From: Bdellovibrio bacteriovorus str. Tiberius
GTDB taxonomy: Bacteria > Bdellovibrionota > Bdellovibrionia > Bdellovibrionales > Bdellovibrionaceae
Assembly: GCF_000317895.1 (NCBI RefSeq)
Contig: NC_019567.1
Location: 2,356,001-2,420,000 of the forward strand
Direction: 5' to 3'
DNA: 64,000 nt
Shown here: one piece after another, positions 44,588 to 54,611 of the stretch
How the letters are laid out: every line of letters starts with the position of its first letter
Numbering within the stretch: the stretch's first letter is position 1
Position numbers and translations under genes: made by a program
Notes under the pieces: generated by a model
What the model saw: only the letters and a program-made list of their open reading frames with translations
Told to the model about the DNA's origin: nothing
Database searches by the model: none

Positions 44588-45511
44588 CTATAGTTTTTTA
44601 CCTGCGAAGGCTTCCATTACTTTGTGCAAAAGTTCCAGAGCTTCTTTTTTCGGACGCTGGAAGGCATTGCGGCCCATGATGGAACCGAATGCGCCACCTT
44701 GTGCCAGCTCGCCCACTTCCTTCAACAGATCTTCTGTGCTTTTCGCTTCGCCACCAGAGAAGATCACGATGCGTTTGCCGTTGAAGCAGGACTGAACGAT
44801 GTGACGAGTGCGGTCCACTTGAGAGGACACTTTGATGCCCTGTTCTTCGTAAACTTTTTTCGCTGCTGCCTGTTCAAGGTGTGCAGAGGAAGGTTTAACT
44901 TTGATGATGTGCGCGCCCAGCTGAGCCGCGATATGAGCCGCGTATGCGATCACATCGATGCCAGTTTCGCCTTCTTTGGAAAGCTGCTCACCACGAGGGT
45001 AAGACCAGATGATCACCGCAAGACCGGCTTCTTTAGCCGCGCGTGCCGCCTGAGCGATTTCTTCATACTGATGTTTGCGTTCTGCAGAACCTGGATAGAT
45101 TGTGAAACCAATACCCACGCAACCCAGTCTCAAAGCGTCGTCGATATAAGACGTCATCGCAGAGATCGGAGCCTTGTTGGCATAAAGAGAATCCGAGTTG
45201 TTGATTTTCAGAATCAACGGAATTTCACCCGCATAGTCACGGGCGATAGCTTCGATCGCGCCCAGTGGAGCCGCGTAAGCACTGCAACCGGATTCGATAG
45301 CCAGCTCTACGTGGTAAGCCGGGTCATAGCCATCTGGATTTTTCGCGAAAGAGCGAGCAGGTCCATGTTCGAAGCCCTGATCCACAGGCAGAATCACCAA
45401 TTTACCGGTGCCAGCCAATTTACCGTGGTTCAACATACGAGCCAGGTTCGTCAATACCCCTGGATTGTCAGCTCCGTACCAGCTCAAAATCTCTCTAACT
45501 CTTGGCGTCAT
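44588..45511 (-). CDS. fbaB: Class I fructose-bisphosphate aldolase (DhnA/FbaB type)
   Basis: The 307-residue protein matches archaeal-type class I aldolases: LVILPVDQGFEHGPARSFAK and IWSYPRGEQL are standard. The Schiff-base Lys lies in the strand IIKVKPS, and a phosphate-binding IFSGGEAKSTEDLL and GSIMGRNAFQRP follow. It interconverts fructose 1,6-bisphosphate with two triose phosphates. AGGAGATC before the ATG is a strong site. It is divergent from the Nfu gene. No class II aldolase is visible nearby. Confidence 0.94.
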   Translation of the reverse strand: MTPRVREILSWYGADNPGVLTNLARMLNHGKLAGTGKLVILPVDQGFEHGPARSFAKNPDGYDPAYHVELAIESGCSAYAAPLGAIEAIARDYAGEIPLILKINNSDSLYANKAPISAMTSYIDDALRLGCVGIGFTIYPGSAERKHQYEEIAQAARAAKEAGLAVIIWSYPRGEQLSKEGETGIDVIAYAAHIAAQLGAHIIKVKPSSAHLEQAAAKKVYEEQGIKVSSQVDRTRHIVQSCFNGKRIVIFSGGEAKSTEDLLKEVGELAQGGAFGSIMGRNAFQRPKKEALELLHKVMEAFAGKKL

Positions 45512-45638
45512 CTAGATCTCCTATAACCTATGAAGAAAACTCAAATTCGCGAGCCACTTGTCTTCTGGGCTCACATTAGCGGGGTAAATTTATTGAGTTT
45601 TCCGGATATAATCAAGCGCGTCTCGCGGATTAACACGC

Positions 45639-45665
45639 TTGGCAGAAAACATGCTGTGGTATAAT
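45639..45665 (+). promoter_or_regulatory. Candidate sigma70-type promoter of the Nfu/MATE operon
   Basis: TTGGCA at 45639-45644 and TATAAT at 45660-45665 are separated by 15 bases, slightly shorter than the best 17. The Nfu ATG lies 24 bases after the -10 box. The perfect TATAAT supports it, but the spacer is a weakness. Confidence 0.55.
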
Positions 45666-45689
45666 GTTCGTTGTCCCTGTGAGGTCTGT

Positions 45690-46250
45690 ATGAATACCAG
45701 TGAAAAAATGCCTGTCAGCTTCGAACCAACCCCGAATCCAGCCACGATGAAGTTTTTGCTTCACAAAAAGGTCACGGATCAGGGCTTTGACTGCCCTACC
45801 GTTCAGGATGCTGAACGTTCGCCATTGGCTGCCAAAATCTTCGGCTTCCCTTGGACCAGCTCTGTTTACGTGGGCCCGGACTTCATCACCGTGACCAAGC
45901 AGGACTGGGTGGACTGGGAGCTTTTGGCTCACCCGCTGACCGGCCTGATCCAGGAACACATGGATCGCGATGAACCGGTGGTTGTGACTTTCGTTGAAGC
46001 TGAAGAGGACAACGAAAACGACAGCCCGATGGCTCGCAATATCAAATCGGTTCTGAACCGCGAAATCCGCCCGGTGGTGGCGCTTGATGGCGGCGACATT
46101 GTCTTCCATAAATACGAAAACAACGTGCTTTACATTCACATGAAAGGCGCGTGCTCCGGTTGCCCAAGTTCCACGGTCACCCTGAAAGAGGGTATCGAGG
46201 TTCGCATGAAGGAACTGTTCCCGGAGATCATCGAAGTTGTCTCAGTCTAA
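45690..46250 (+). CDS. Nfu-type iron-sulfur cluster carrier
   Basis: The 186-residue protein has an Nfu N-terminal domain, opening FEPTPNPATMKFLLHKK (about 9-85), and a C-terminal NifU domain with the cluster-binding GACSGCPSSTVTLKEGIE (CxxC). The architecture is that of Nfu1/NfuA-like carriers that deliver 4Fe-4S clusters to target proteins in the cytoplasm. An acidic linker (EAEEDNENDS) separates them. The start is the ATG at 45690, with GAGGT six bases before it, rather than the upstream ATG at 45639 that would add a Cys-rich stretch. It overlaps the transporter gene by 14 bases. Confidence 0.93.
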   Translation: MNTSEKMPVSFEPTPNPATMKFLLHKKVTDQGFDCPTVQDAERSPLAAKIFGFPWTSSVYVGPDFITVTKQDWVDWELLAHPLTGLIQEHMDRDEPVVVTFVEAEEDNENDSPMARNIKSVLNREIRPVVALDGGDIVFHKYENNVLYIHMKGACSGCPSSTVTLKEGIEVRMKELFPEIIEVVSV

Positions 46251-47580
46251 ATTTATCCACGAAAGCAAAATGCTGGCCCGCTTGTCCGGACCTATCGTCG
46301 TTGGTCAAGTCGGTCAGAATCTGATCACTTTGGCTGACACGATCATGGTAGGCGCCTTGGGGTCAGTGGCCTTGGGAGCTTCCGCATTTGCCGGCAGTGT
46401 CTTTATCGTGTTTCTGATTTTCGGTCTGGGGATGCTGGCTCCGGTGACGGCGCTGTTTGCGCGCATGCAGGGACAGGAAAATTATCCTTATGGCGGGGTT
46501 TTGCTTCGCCATAGTGTGGTGGTGGCCCTGGCTATCAGTGCCTTTGTTATCGGTTTGCTGTATTTGCTACTGCCCCGTTTGAGTGTCTTTGGCCAGACTT
46601 CCGAAGTTCTGGAAATGGGCTCGGGCTTCTTTGAAATCACCATCTGGTCGGTTCTGCCAAGCTTGCTTTATCAGTCCTACAAACAGTTCACCGACGGTAT
46701 CGGCAAAACCAAAGTAGCCATGTACGTGATGATCTTTGGCGTTGTCTTTAACATTACCGGAAACTGGGTTCTGATCCACGGTCTGTATGGTCTCCCAAAA
46801 CTGGGACTAAACGGAGCCGCATGGGCCACTTTGATCGCCCGCTGCCTGATGGCAATGATGATGATCACTTATGTTCACGTTCATCCGCACTTTAAAAAGT
46901 ACCTGGTCGAACGCTGGGTTCATCGCTTTGACCATCACCTGCTGAAAAATATGATTCGCCTGGGAATTCCCAACGGCCTTACCTATTTGTTTGAAGTCGG
47001 CGCGTTTTCCGCAGCGGCGGTAATGATGGGCTGGTTTGGCGCAACACCTTTGGCTGCGCACCAGATCACCATCAGTCTTGCCAGCACAAGCTTCCTGATC
47101 ACTTTGGGTATCGGCATTGCTGCCAGCATTCGCGTAGGCTATGAACTGGGCCGTGGGGATTATTCACTGGCCCGTTTTGCAGGGTTCACCGCGATCAAGC
47201 TGGGGGCTGCCTACATGACCCTTTGTGCTCTGGGCTTTTTCTTTCTGCGTGAATGGTTCCCGACGTTCTACGTGACCGACCAGGACGTGATCGCGTGGGC
47301 GGCAAAATTCTTTATCGTGGTTGCGATCTTTGAAATCTTTGACGGTATTCAGGCCGTTGCCATCGGTGCTTTGCGTGGCATGAGCGACACCCAATGGCCC
47401 AGCATCATCGCATTCTTTGCGTACTGGGTGATGGGTCTTCCGGGTGGATACCTGCTGGCATTCCATTTGGGCGTGGGTCCGGTGGGAATCTGGATTGGCC
47501 TATTGGTGGGATTGATCTTTGCTTCAATTCTGCTGACGTGGAGATTCCACATCCTGAGCAAACGCTTTCTGAAGAATTAG
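46237..47580 (+). CDS. MATE-family efflux transporter
   Basis: The 447-residue protein has about 12 membrane segments with MATE signatures: SGPIVVGQVGQNLITLADTI near the start and LGMLAPVTALFARMQGQEN. Its middle part has GIGKTKVAMYVMIFGVVFNI and LGLNGAAWATLI. Family members use Na+ or H+ to expel cationic compounds. The TTG start at 46237 lies inside the Nfu 3' end with GGAG ten bases upstream; an ATG at 46270 is an alternative. Coupling to an iron-sulfur carrier gene is unexpected and may be an operon by chance. Confidence 0.9.
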   Translation: MSQSKFIHESKMLARLSGPIVVGQVGQNLITLADTIMVGALGSVALGASAFAGSVFIVFLIFGLGMLAPVTALFARMQGQENYPYGGVLLRHSVVVALAISAFVIGLLYLLLPRLSVFGQTSEVLEMGSGFFEITIWSVLPSLLYQSYKQFTDGIGKTKVAMYVMIFGVVFNITGNWVLIHGLYGLPKLGLNGAAWATLIARCLMAMMMITYVHVHPHFKKYLVERWVHRFDHHLLKNMIRLGIPNGLTYLFEVGAFSAAAVMMGWFGATPLAAHQITISLASTSFLITLGIGIAASIRVGYELGRGDYSLARFAGFTAIKLGAAYMTLCALGFFFLREWFPTFYVTDQDVIAWAAKFFIVVAIFEIFDGIQAVAIGALRGMSDTQWPSIIAFFAYWVMGLPGGYLLAFHLGVGPVGIWIGLLVGLIFASILLTWRFHILSKRFLKN

Positions 47581-47587
47581 ATTTTAA

Positions 47588-50368
47588 TTAAGGATGATAA
47601 ACGCAGCGATATCCGCTGTTGGTCAGAACCGCTGTCACATCCGCCGCACGCTTGGCGCTAAAGATCCCGGCGGAATTGCCATCCCCAGTTCCGCCACCAC
47701 GCCAGACACCCGTCACCGCCGAATTGCTGAAATCAATCTTACCAAAACCACAGTACTCTGGTCCACCGACTCCACTGCAAGTCACGGCCGTTGTACCAAA
47801 TGCCAGATTCAGGGCATCACCAGTGTTCTGGGCTGGATACACATAGGCCGGGCTGTAGATGACACTATTGGTGTCTTTGATCGCTTCCATGGCATTACCC
47901 GCGAAATCCCAGATAGTCTGACCGTAAGGAAGCGTGTGAGTTCTTCTTAAAGCATTGCTCGCACAAATAGCCGTATTCGGCGCGCAGACGTCCCCACCCG
48001 TGGCAGACACTGGAGACCCGGTCTGATTGTTCCCGCGATGCAAAAGTCCTGAGCCATAAATCCCGCTGGCCCAGTTTCCTGCCTGCTTCGCAATCAGATC
48101 GGCCACCGCACGCCATTCGGCATTGGTGACCAGATCATAGCCTGCCCCCAATGAAGTACAGCGCGAAACGGAACCCATATTGCTTAGACTTTCAGGTACA
48201 AGATCAGCAATAAAGCGCGGGCGCGCGGAACCGTCGTTCTTAGCTTCATACTGACCGATACAGAACGGATTCGCTACAATACCGGCATTATGAACATAGA
48301 CAAATTCCGCCGGGCACGAGAAAGCCACAAAGCTATTTGTCAAAGTGCTGCTATAGTTCCCCATTGGGTCTTTCAGACGCAGACTCATGGAATAAGTCAG
48401 ACCGGGCTGCAAAGCTGTCGACAATGAAGAGAATTTCACCGGACTTGTCACCTCAACCCAGTCGCGAATGACGGCCCCGTTGGACTGCTGCTGCAGGCGA
48501 AGTTCCGCCGTCAACACATCCGGATCCGAGGGGAAGGTGAAATTCACAAGGGGTGATTCCGTGTACAGCGGAGCAACAGCCCCCAATGTAAACGACGGAG
48601 CAACGTCCGGCCCCTGGGCGTCGACTTTCACGTTGGATGCTTTAAGGCCGTTGGCACCCGTATCAGCCGGCAACGTCATAGAAGCCTGCACAACTGGGTT
48701 GGCATTGTCGACAAGACACCCTGCACAGTTACTAAGGCTCGTGGATGTCACCCCCAGAGGGTAAGCATAGTTTCCGGCAAACACCACATAGTTGAATTGC
48801 AGTGTTCGCTGGTCCCCCTGCAGCGAAGCCGCCATCACAAGGACTCCGGTATTCAGAACCATGCTGGGCAGGTTCCCACCAATGACCTTCAGTTCACGAT
48901 CATACTCGACACGAAGACTGATCGTGGTGGAGTTGCCGTAATGAGCCCCGGGAACTGTCGCATAGACCCGGGTGATTTGCGGAACCGGGAAATCCGTTGT
49001 GAATGCAAATCCGGTATTTGACGCCGCCGTCTTGTTACCATTGGCATCAACCGCAAAGACATAAATCTTATAAGTTGAGTTCTGCTGAAGCACGCAGGCA
49101 GAGAAATCAATAGCCGAAGCCGCCACAGTTTTATCACACAACGTGGTGGCACCACTGCTGTCTTTAATATAGGCCTCGAACTGATTGAAATCTGATGGCA
49201 TCGTCAGATCGACCACAGCACCCTTGTCGCGAAGGAATGCATCTGCTGTCACATCAGCACCCGCCGTCGTGCGAACACCGGTGATTGTGAAGGCGCCAGG
49301 ACCAACAAGGTCCACGATAACATTCACCAGATTAGACATCCCCTGATTGCCTGCCCGATCGAACTGGGAAGCACGGATCGTTGGGAATCCATTGCCAGCC
49401 AGGAAATCAACTGTAAAAGTTCTCACCGCCGAACAGGTCACTTCGCGTACAACTGAATCCAGCTGCACCGAAACCGGCATTAAATCTTCAGAACATGTTC
49501 CTTGCACCGTGATAGTGTTGTCAGCGTTGATAGTTGATTGGGTGAACTTGGTGTTATTGACTGGTGACGTGATCTCCACCTCCGGAGCCGTCAAATCAAC
49601 CAAAACCTCTTTCTGCTCGAAACCAAAAACCCGGTAAGCGCCCGTGGACATGTGGTTGACCGAAATATTGGTCACACCATCACCCAAATTACTTTTCAGA
49701 GTCACCGCTGCAGAAAAAACACCGCCAGAACAATTCGCACTTTGTGGTCCGCCATCGAAGGGTCCGGTCAAATTCACCACGCCACCGTCGATTTCACAGG
49801 TGCCGCTGATTTCGTAATTTTGATTGCCCAGCTTCAATGTGTTAATACTTTCCGCGGTCAAACTGACACCCGGAGCAAAAATTATCAGTGAAAGGGTCTT
49901 GTTGAAAACAAACGTCTCCCCTTCAAGATTCTTCACATACCAGCGGATCTGGAAATCGTGAGCGGCATCCCCGGCAACGGTGGGTGTTTCATAAGGGAAG
50001 ATATGTTCTAACGGCAGTTTGAAAGTGGCTTTACCGGCATTGGCACAGTCGACCTTTGCCCCTGTCGCAAGCTCCGTGACATCACGCCACACCTTGGTTT
50101 GTGGATTTTCGGCTTCGATCTTTTCAATGGAGCGGTCACAGGTGATGCTAAGATCCACCCCGTCGGCTGAAGCTCCCAACTCGAAAGATCCCGTTCCCGT
50201 AAGATTGTCGATCGTGAACTCGCCCTTGCCGTTGATGGCTTTGTTTAAGAAGTCCATTTGCAGCGTGCGTTCGGTACAGCCCAAAATCAAAATAGACAAA
50301 AGCAGCAGACTGGCTGCTGCTTTGGTTTTCTTTAGAATTTCGGTCACTTCCCGCCTACCAACGTGCAT
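47588..50368 (-). CDS. Large lipoprotein with Ig-like modules and an FGE-like C-terminal domain
   Basis: The 926-residue protein has a signal peptide and lipobox LILGC about residue 31. It then carries several beta-rich segments of roughly 90 residues with Ig/cadherin style (for example VQGTCSEDLMPVSVQLDS and AGNQGMSNLVNVIVDLVGPG). From about residue 690 it has a formylglycine-generating-enzyme-like or C-type-lectin-like end: FCIGQYEAKNDGS, LVTNAEWRAVADLIA, GQTIWDFAGNAMEAI and NSGYRCVYHP. The catalytic Cys pair of true FGE is not evident, so this is likely a binding domain. It is monocistronic. The ATG at 50368 is my choice; a GTG at 50347 with a nearby GGGAA is possible. Confidence 0.82.
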   Translation of the reverse strand: MHVGRREVTEILKKTKAAASLLLLSILILGCTERTLQMDFLNKAINGKGEFTIDNLTGTGSFELGASADGVDLSITCDRSIEKIEAENPQTKVWRDVTELATGAKVDCANAGKATFKLPLEHIFPYETPTVAGDAAHDFQIRWYVKNLEGETFVFNKTLSLIIFAPGVSLTAESINTLKLGNQNYEISGTCEIDGGVVNLTGPFDGGPQSANCSGGVFSAAVTLKSNLGDGVTNISVNHMSTGAYRVFGFEQKEVLVDLTAPEVEITSPVNNTKFTQSTINADNTITVQGTCSEDLMPVSVQLDSVVREVTCSAVRTFTVDFLAGNGFPTIRASQFDRAGNQGMSNLVNVIVDLVGPGAFTITGVRTTAGADVTADAFLRDKGAVVDLTMPSDFNQFEAYIKDSSGATTLCDKTVAASAIDFSACVLQQNSTYKIYVFAVDANGNKTAASNTGFAFTTDFPVPQITRVYATVPGAHYGNSTTISLRVEYDRELKVIGGNLPSMVLNTGVLVMAASLQGDQRTLQFNYVVFAGNYAYPLGVTSTSLSNCAGCLVDNANPVVQASMTLPADTGANGLKASNVKVDAQGPDVAPSFTLGAVAPLYTESPLVNFTFPSDPDVLTAELRLQQQSNGAVIRDWVEVTSPVKFSSLSTALQPGLTYSMSLRLKDPMGNYSSTLTNSFVAFSCPAEFVYVHNAGIVANPFCIGQYEAKNDGSARPRFIADLVPESLSNMGSVSRCTSLGAGYDLVTNAEWRAVADLIAKQAGNWASGIYGSGLLHRGNNQTGSPVSATGGDVCAPNTAICASNALRRTHTLPYGQTIWDFAGNAMEAIKDTNSVIYSPAYVYPAQNTGDALNLAFGTTAVTCSGVGGPEYCGFGKIDFSNSAVTGVWRGGGTGDGNSAGIFSAKRAADVTAVLTNSGYRCVYHP

Positions 50369-50429
50369 GTTTATCTTATCGGAGATTGTGGAAAGCGACC
50401 TGAGTATCAAATTGAGAATCTGCGTCCAG

Positions 50430-51794
50430 TTAGTGCCAACGAACGTTCCGGTCTTCTTTGATAAAGATCATACCAATGGCGAAAGTCATCAGCGCAATGG
50501 ATATCGGATATATTAAGCCGGCGAAGTGGTTCCCGGTAGAAGCCACAATCGCCGTTCCGATGAACGGAACCAAGCCTCCGAACACCCCATTCCCGATATG
50601 ATATGGAAGAGACATCGAAGTATAGCGAATTTGTGTCGGGAAAAGTTCGACCAGGAAGGCGGCGATCGGTCCATACACCATCGTCACATAGATGACCTGA
50701 ATAAATACCAACAGAGTCAACATCACGACGTTGGGATTCACTGCCGTCGCCAATGGATCTGCCGGGTTCCAGCCAGAATAACGTTCCATCGCCTGATAGA
50801 TCGGATAGTACGTCAGCGCCGCGATCAGACACCCCGCCATCATGATATTCTTGCGCCCGATTTTATCAGACAGCCCGCCGAACACCACAAAGAACGGAGT
50901 TGCAAACAACAACGCCACCGCGATGATCTGATTGGCCACGACGAAATCGACCTTCAAAACTGTCTGCAAATAATAAAGAGCATAGAACTGACCGGTGTAC
51001 CAGACAACTCCCTGCCCGGCCGTGGCCCCCAGCAATGCCAAAATAACCAGACGGCGATTTTCAGGATGCAGAAAACTGTCCCGCAATGGACTTTTCGAGG
51101 ATTTGCCTTCGGCCTTCATCTGAATGAACACCGGGGATTCCTGCATCTTTCGGCGTATTAAATAAGACACCAAAACCAGAACCACCGACAGCAGGAATGG
51201 AATCCGCCAGCCCCATTCCTTAAAGGCGTCCTCACCCATCGTCAGACGGGTCAGCAGAATCACGCCCAGGGAAACAAACAGTCCCAGGGTCGCGGTGGTC
51301 TGAATAAAGGATGTATAAAAGCCCCGCTTGCCATCAGGGCTGTGTTCAGCCACGTAGGTGGCCGCCCCACCGTATTCGCCTCCTAATGCCAAGCCTTGCA
51401 GCAAGCGCAGAACCAATAACAGAATCGGCGCCAGAATCCCAATTGTTTCATAGCCCGGCAAAAGACCAATTGCCGTGGTCGCAAGACCCATAATCAGCAA
51501 CGTGACCATAAAGGCGTACTTACGTCCGACCACGTCTCCCACCCGGCCAAACACTAACGCACCAAAAGGACGAACAATAAAGCCCGTGGCGAACGTTGCC
51601 AACGTACTTAGCAACGCCACTGTTTCATGACCTTTAGGGAAAAATTGAGCAGAGATAATGGTGGCAAGACTTCCGAAGATATAAAAGTCATACCACTCAA
51701 TCAGAGTTCCGGCGCTGGACGCCCCAATGACTTTCCAAATTTTACTTTTATCGAAGACGGCTTTGCCCGCATCTTTGACAATAGCTGTAGCCAT
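50430..51794 (-). CDS. MHS-family MFS transporter (metabolite:proton symporter)
   Basis: The 454-residue protein fits the MHS group of the major facilitator superfamily, which take up organic acids or betaines with protons: SAGTLIEWYDFYIFGSLAT, RPFGALVFGRVGDVVGRKYA, LLQGLALGGEYGGAATYVAE and FGGLSDKIGRKNIMMAG. Twelve membrane segments are expected. The site GAGGGGAACG precedes the ATG. It lies between two large genes on the same strand (lipoprotein downstream and ABC1-kinase upstream), each separated by gaps, so its promoter is probably its own. Substrate not readable. Confidence 0.9.
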   Translation of the reverse strand: MATAIVKDAGKAVFDKSKIWKVIGASSAGTLIEWYDFYIFGSLATIISAQFFPKGHETVALLSTLATFATGFIVRPFGALVFGRVGDVVGRKYAFMVTLLIMGLATTAIGLLPGYETIGILAPILLLVLRLLQGLALGGEYGGAATYVAEHSPDGKRGFYTSFIQTTATLGLFVSLGVILLTRLTMGEDAFKEWGWRIPFLLSVVLVLVSYLIRRKMQESPVFIQMKAEGKSSKSPLRDSFLHPENRRLVILALLGATAGQGVVWYTGQFYALYYLQTVLKVDFVVANQIIAVALLFATPFFVVFGGLSDKIGRKNIMMAGCLIAALTYYPIYQAMERYSGWNPADPLATAVNPNVVMLTLLVFIQVIYVTMVYGPIAAFLVELFPTQIRYTSMSLPYHIGNGVFGGLVPFIGTAIVASTGNHFAGLIYPISIALMTFAIGMIFIKEDRNVRWH

Positions 51795-51884
51795 GAACGT
51801 TCCCCTCCTGATTTTTCCTCATTTTGATCAGGAGCGGGGAACAACAACAAACAAATTCAATGACGATTTCAAAGTATTAATTAA

Positions 51885-51906
51885 GGGACTGTCGAAGCGC
51901 AGTCCC
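51885..51906 (-). terminator. Terminator after the exported ABC1-kinase gene
   Basis: On the minus strand GGGACTG and CAGTCCC form a seven-pair stem with an eight-base loop, followed by TTAATTAAT. It touches the last base of the kinase stop codon and lies upstream of the transporter gene. Confidence 0.7.
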
Positions 51907-53993
51907 TAGTTGAACACCATTTCACAGCGAATAACCGCCGCCGGTGTCGCCGCTTTTGCCGGGATCACCTTTGGCGAAAGACCCAGCATGTCTTTCATTT
52001 CAATCCATCCAAGCTTCACAAGCTCTTTGTGAGAGATCTTGCCCTCAATCGCCAAAGCCTTGTAAACGCGTGCCGGGTTTTTAACGGCCATACTCTTCAT
52101 CAAAGAGCTGATGGACATCGTGCTGCCAGCATCCGTCAGCAGTTTATTCACGATCACGATACCGCGGTTCAGACTGACGAACTCATACGGCAGACGAAGC
52201 CCCAGATCCATCACCCAGGCAGTCCACATTTCCATTGTCAGTGGCTGTTCATACCCGTGGCGGATGTTGTGCATCTTGGCCTCGATCATGAACTGAAGAC
52301 GGCTTTGCGTGATTGTGCTTTTCTGCTTGTCAGCGATATTCCAGAAAGCACGAGCCATGGTTTCAGAGTTTAACAATTCAGTCCCTGCGCCCAACAGCAT
52401 GACTTGCGTCTGCATATCACGGCTGATCACTCCGCCCATTCCGTAATCCAGAATGTTGACGATGATTTTAGGCTCGGTCACCTGGATCATGAAGTTCCCC
52501 TGGTGCAGATCCGAATGATAGAATCCGCCGCCAAACATCACTTCCTGAGCCCAGACGCGGGCCATTTGTTCGATGATCACACGTTTCATGTCAGGCGCAA
52601 TGTCCTTGTAAATCGCGACTTCTTTATCCAGCTTTTTTCCGATGACCAGTTCTTGCACCATGAACTTAGAGCCTTTTTTACCGTCATAAATCTTCGGCAC
52701 ATGGAACTGGATTTCGTTTTTATAGTCTGGCGTGTTCATGAACGCCATTTTTTCATAGCGAGTCGCTGCAAGCTTTTGGCGAGCCACTGTATCTTCCTGA
52801 CTTAGTTCTGCCAAAACAGTGTCGGTGATATCCTGCACCACCGGAGTCAGTTTCGGAGCACCCGTTTTACGGAATTCTGGGTTGGAATCCAGAATTTCAG
52901 CCACATCCATCAGGATGCGTTTGTCTTCTTCCACACGGTCTGCGATGCCGGGCTTGATGAAACGAACAACCACGTCGCGGCGCTCGCCATCAATAACAAC
53001 CTTCGCACGGTGAACCTGAGCCATCGTTCCGACACCCAGGGGTTTTCTTTCAAAATAGTTGAACTTGTAATTGCCGTTTTCAGAATTCAAAAGCTTTTCC
53101 ACCTGAGACCACGGTACCGGGCGCACCGAGTTTTCAAGGCCGCGGAAGACCTCAACCATGTCTGGCCCCAGATCCGCCTGACGAGCCACCACCTGAAGCA
53201 GCTTTTGCAGTTGCGGACCGCTGTTTTGAACCATCAGTTCAAACTTTTTCATTTCCGGCATATTCAGATCACTGCCCAAATAAGAAGACACGATCAGCTT
53301 TTTTGAAGCCGGGCTTAGACGTCTGAAATATTCGCTGAACATCGTCTGCAGGAAGATCTTCATCGTCGCATCCTGCTGCTGACCCAGCTTGGATTCTGCG
53401 ATCTTTTCACCCACGCGATCCAGTTCTTTCATCTTTTCAGTTAACAGAGCATCACTTTCAGCCAAAACCCAGCCTTCAGCCAGCTTCTGGCCTTCCGGGT
53501 TTTGCGCCAGAGCCATCACCTGGGCCGCCAGGGCTTCCATCGGCATCTTTTGTTCAAGCTGGTCCTGAGGAACCATGTCCTTCAGTTTTTGCTGCTGCCA
53601 TTCAAGATAGGTTTCAATCTGCTTTTGCACGCGCGCGCTGTCGGAAGTATAGGTGCGCATGGCTTTGGCACCACGGGCTTCGATCATTTCCAGATCCAAA
53701 GACACGCTATGGGTGTTGGGCCATTCGCCTTTATGAAGTTTCAGGAATTCATCGAAATTGCGCACTTTAACGGTTTCAACTTCTGCCTGATAAACGGAAG
53801 AGAAATAGTTTTTGGCTCTTTCCAGAATCTGTTCTTTGTTGTCGGCCGTTTCCCCTTGGGCCATCAGGGCATAGGTCAGCGCCAGTCTTTCTTCAAAAGA
53901 CAGATGCAAGCCGACTTTCTCAGGCGTCACCGCCCAGGCAAAGCGACCAAGGATCAGTATGAATAATATCAAGAAACGCAACTGTCTCAACAT
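51906..53993 (-). CDS. Exported ABC1/UbiB-like atypical kinase
   Basis: The 695-residue protein has a clear signal sequence or membrane anchor (1-21, LRFLILFILILGRFAWA). After 230 residues of helical, Gln- and Glu-rich sequence comes an ABC1 kinase-like domain (about 255-540). Its family marks are altered. The KxGQ motif reads KLLQ (264-267), the Ala-rich loop reads GVGTMAQVH, and the ATP-binding Lys is Arg344 (VVVRFIKPGI). The catalytic loop YHSDLHQGNF and the LDYGMGG metal motif are kept. Known relatives (UbiB, ADCK3) face the cytoplasm or matrix and support ubiquinone synthesis. An exported copy without ATP nearby would need another function. Export rests on the hydrophobic start only. Confidence 0.85.
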   Translation of the reverse strand: MLRQLRFLILFILILGRFAWAVTPEKVGLHLSFEERLALTYALMAQGETADNKEQILERAKNYFSSVYQAEVETVKVRNFDEFLKLHKGEWPNTHSVSLDLEMIEARGAKAMRTYTSDSARVQKQIETYLEWQQQKLKDMVPQDQLEQKMPMEALAAQVMALAQNPEGQKLAEGWVLAESDALLTEKMKELDRVGEKIAESKLGQQQDATMKIFLQTMFSEYFRRLSPASKKLIVSSYLGSDLNMPEMKKFELMVQNSGPQLQKLLQVVARQADLGPDMVEVFRGLENSVRPVPWSQVEKLLNSENGNYKFNYFERKPLGVGTMAQVHRAKVVIDGERRDVVVRFIKPGIADRVEEDKRILMDVAEILDSNPEFRKTGAPKLTPVVQDITDTVLAELSQEDTVARQKLAATRYEKMAFMNTPDYKNEIQFHVPKIYDGKKGSKFMVQELVIGKKLDKEVAIYKDIAPDMKRVIIEQMARVWAQEVMFGGGFYHSDLHQGNFMIQVTEPKIIVNILDYGMGGVISRDMQTQVMLLGAGTELLNSETMARAFWNIADKQKSTITQSRLQFMIEAKMHNIRHGYEQPLTMEMWTAWVMDLGLRLPYEFVSLNRGIVIVNKLLTDAGSTMSISSLMKSMAVKNPARVYKALAIEGKISHKELVKLGWIEMKDMLGLSPKVIPAKAATPAAVIRCEMVFN

Positions 53994-54153
53994 GATACAC
54001 CCTTAAATTAGATAATTCAGGGATCTAGCTGCACAGTTTGGACCCGGCGGGTTTTGTGTTTTATAAGATCTGATATGGTTAAGAAATTGGCAGTGCCCCA
54101 GAAGTGTCACGTTCTACTGCCTTGACCGGGTTCATTTTTGGTCTGAAACTTCA

Positions 54154-54606
54154 GTGATGCTGAATATATTTATTGATGCTGACGGATGCCCAGTTAAAGA
54201 AGAAACCTACAAAGTGGCTGAGCGCTATCAACTGAAGGTCTTCGTCGTCGCCAACAAATACCTCAACGTCCCGCAAGATTCCCGCATCGAAATGATTGTG
54301 GCCTCGAGCGACTTTGATGCCGCCGACGATTGGATCGTAGAACACACGCAAGCCGGTGATATCGTCATTACCGCCGACATCCTGTTAGCTGAAAGATGCG
54401 TAAAAAAACAGGTTCGAGTCATAGGAATCAAAGGTATCGAATTCACCGAAGACAGCATCGGCTCTGCCGTTGCCACCCGCGAACTAATGCAAAATCTAAG
54501 ACATATGGGAGAAGTTCGCGGCGGTCCGGCACCCATGGACAAAAAGGACCGTTCAAAGTTTCTAAGCACTCTGGATCAGGTCATTCAACAGCTTAAACGC
54601 AAATAA
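54154..54606 (+). CDS. YaiI/YqxD-family protein (DUF188, PIN-like)
   Basis: The 150-residue product opens [20 protein letters not shown], the highly conserved DUF188 start with Asp residues. [20 protein letters not shown] and [15 protein letters not shown] follow. The family is PIN-like and widespread, without a settled function; a nuclease role is inferred by fold. It is a single gene 5 bases from the convergent MOSC gene. The ATG has no clear ribosome site. Confidence 0.93.
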   Translation: MMLNIFIDADGCPVKEETYKVAERYQLKVFVVANKYLNVPQDSRIEMIVASSDFDAADDWIVEHTQAGDIVITADILLAERCVKKQVRVIGIKGIEFTEDSIGSAVATRELMQNLRHMGEVRGGPAPMDKKDRSKFLSTLDQVIQQLKRK

Positions 54607-54611
54607 ATGAG

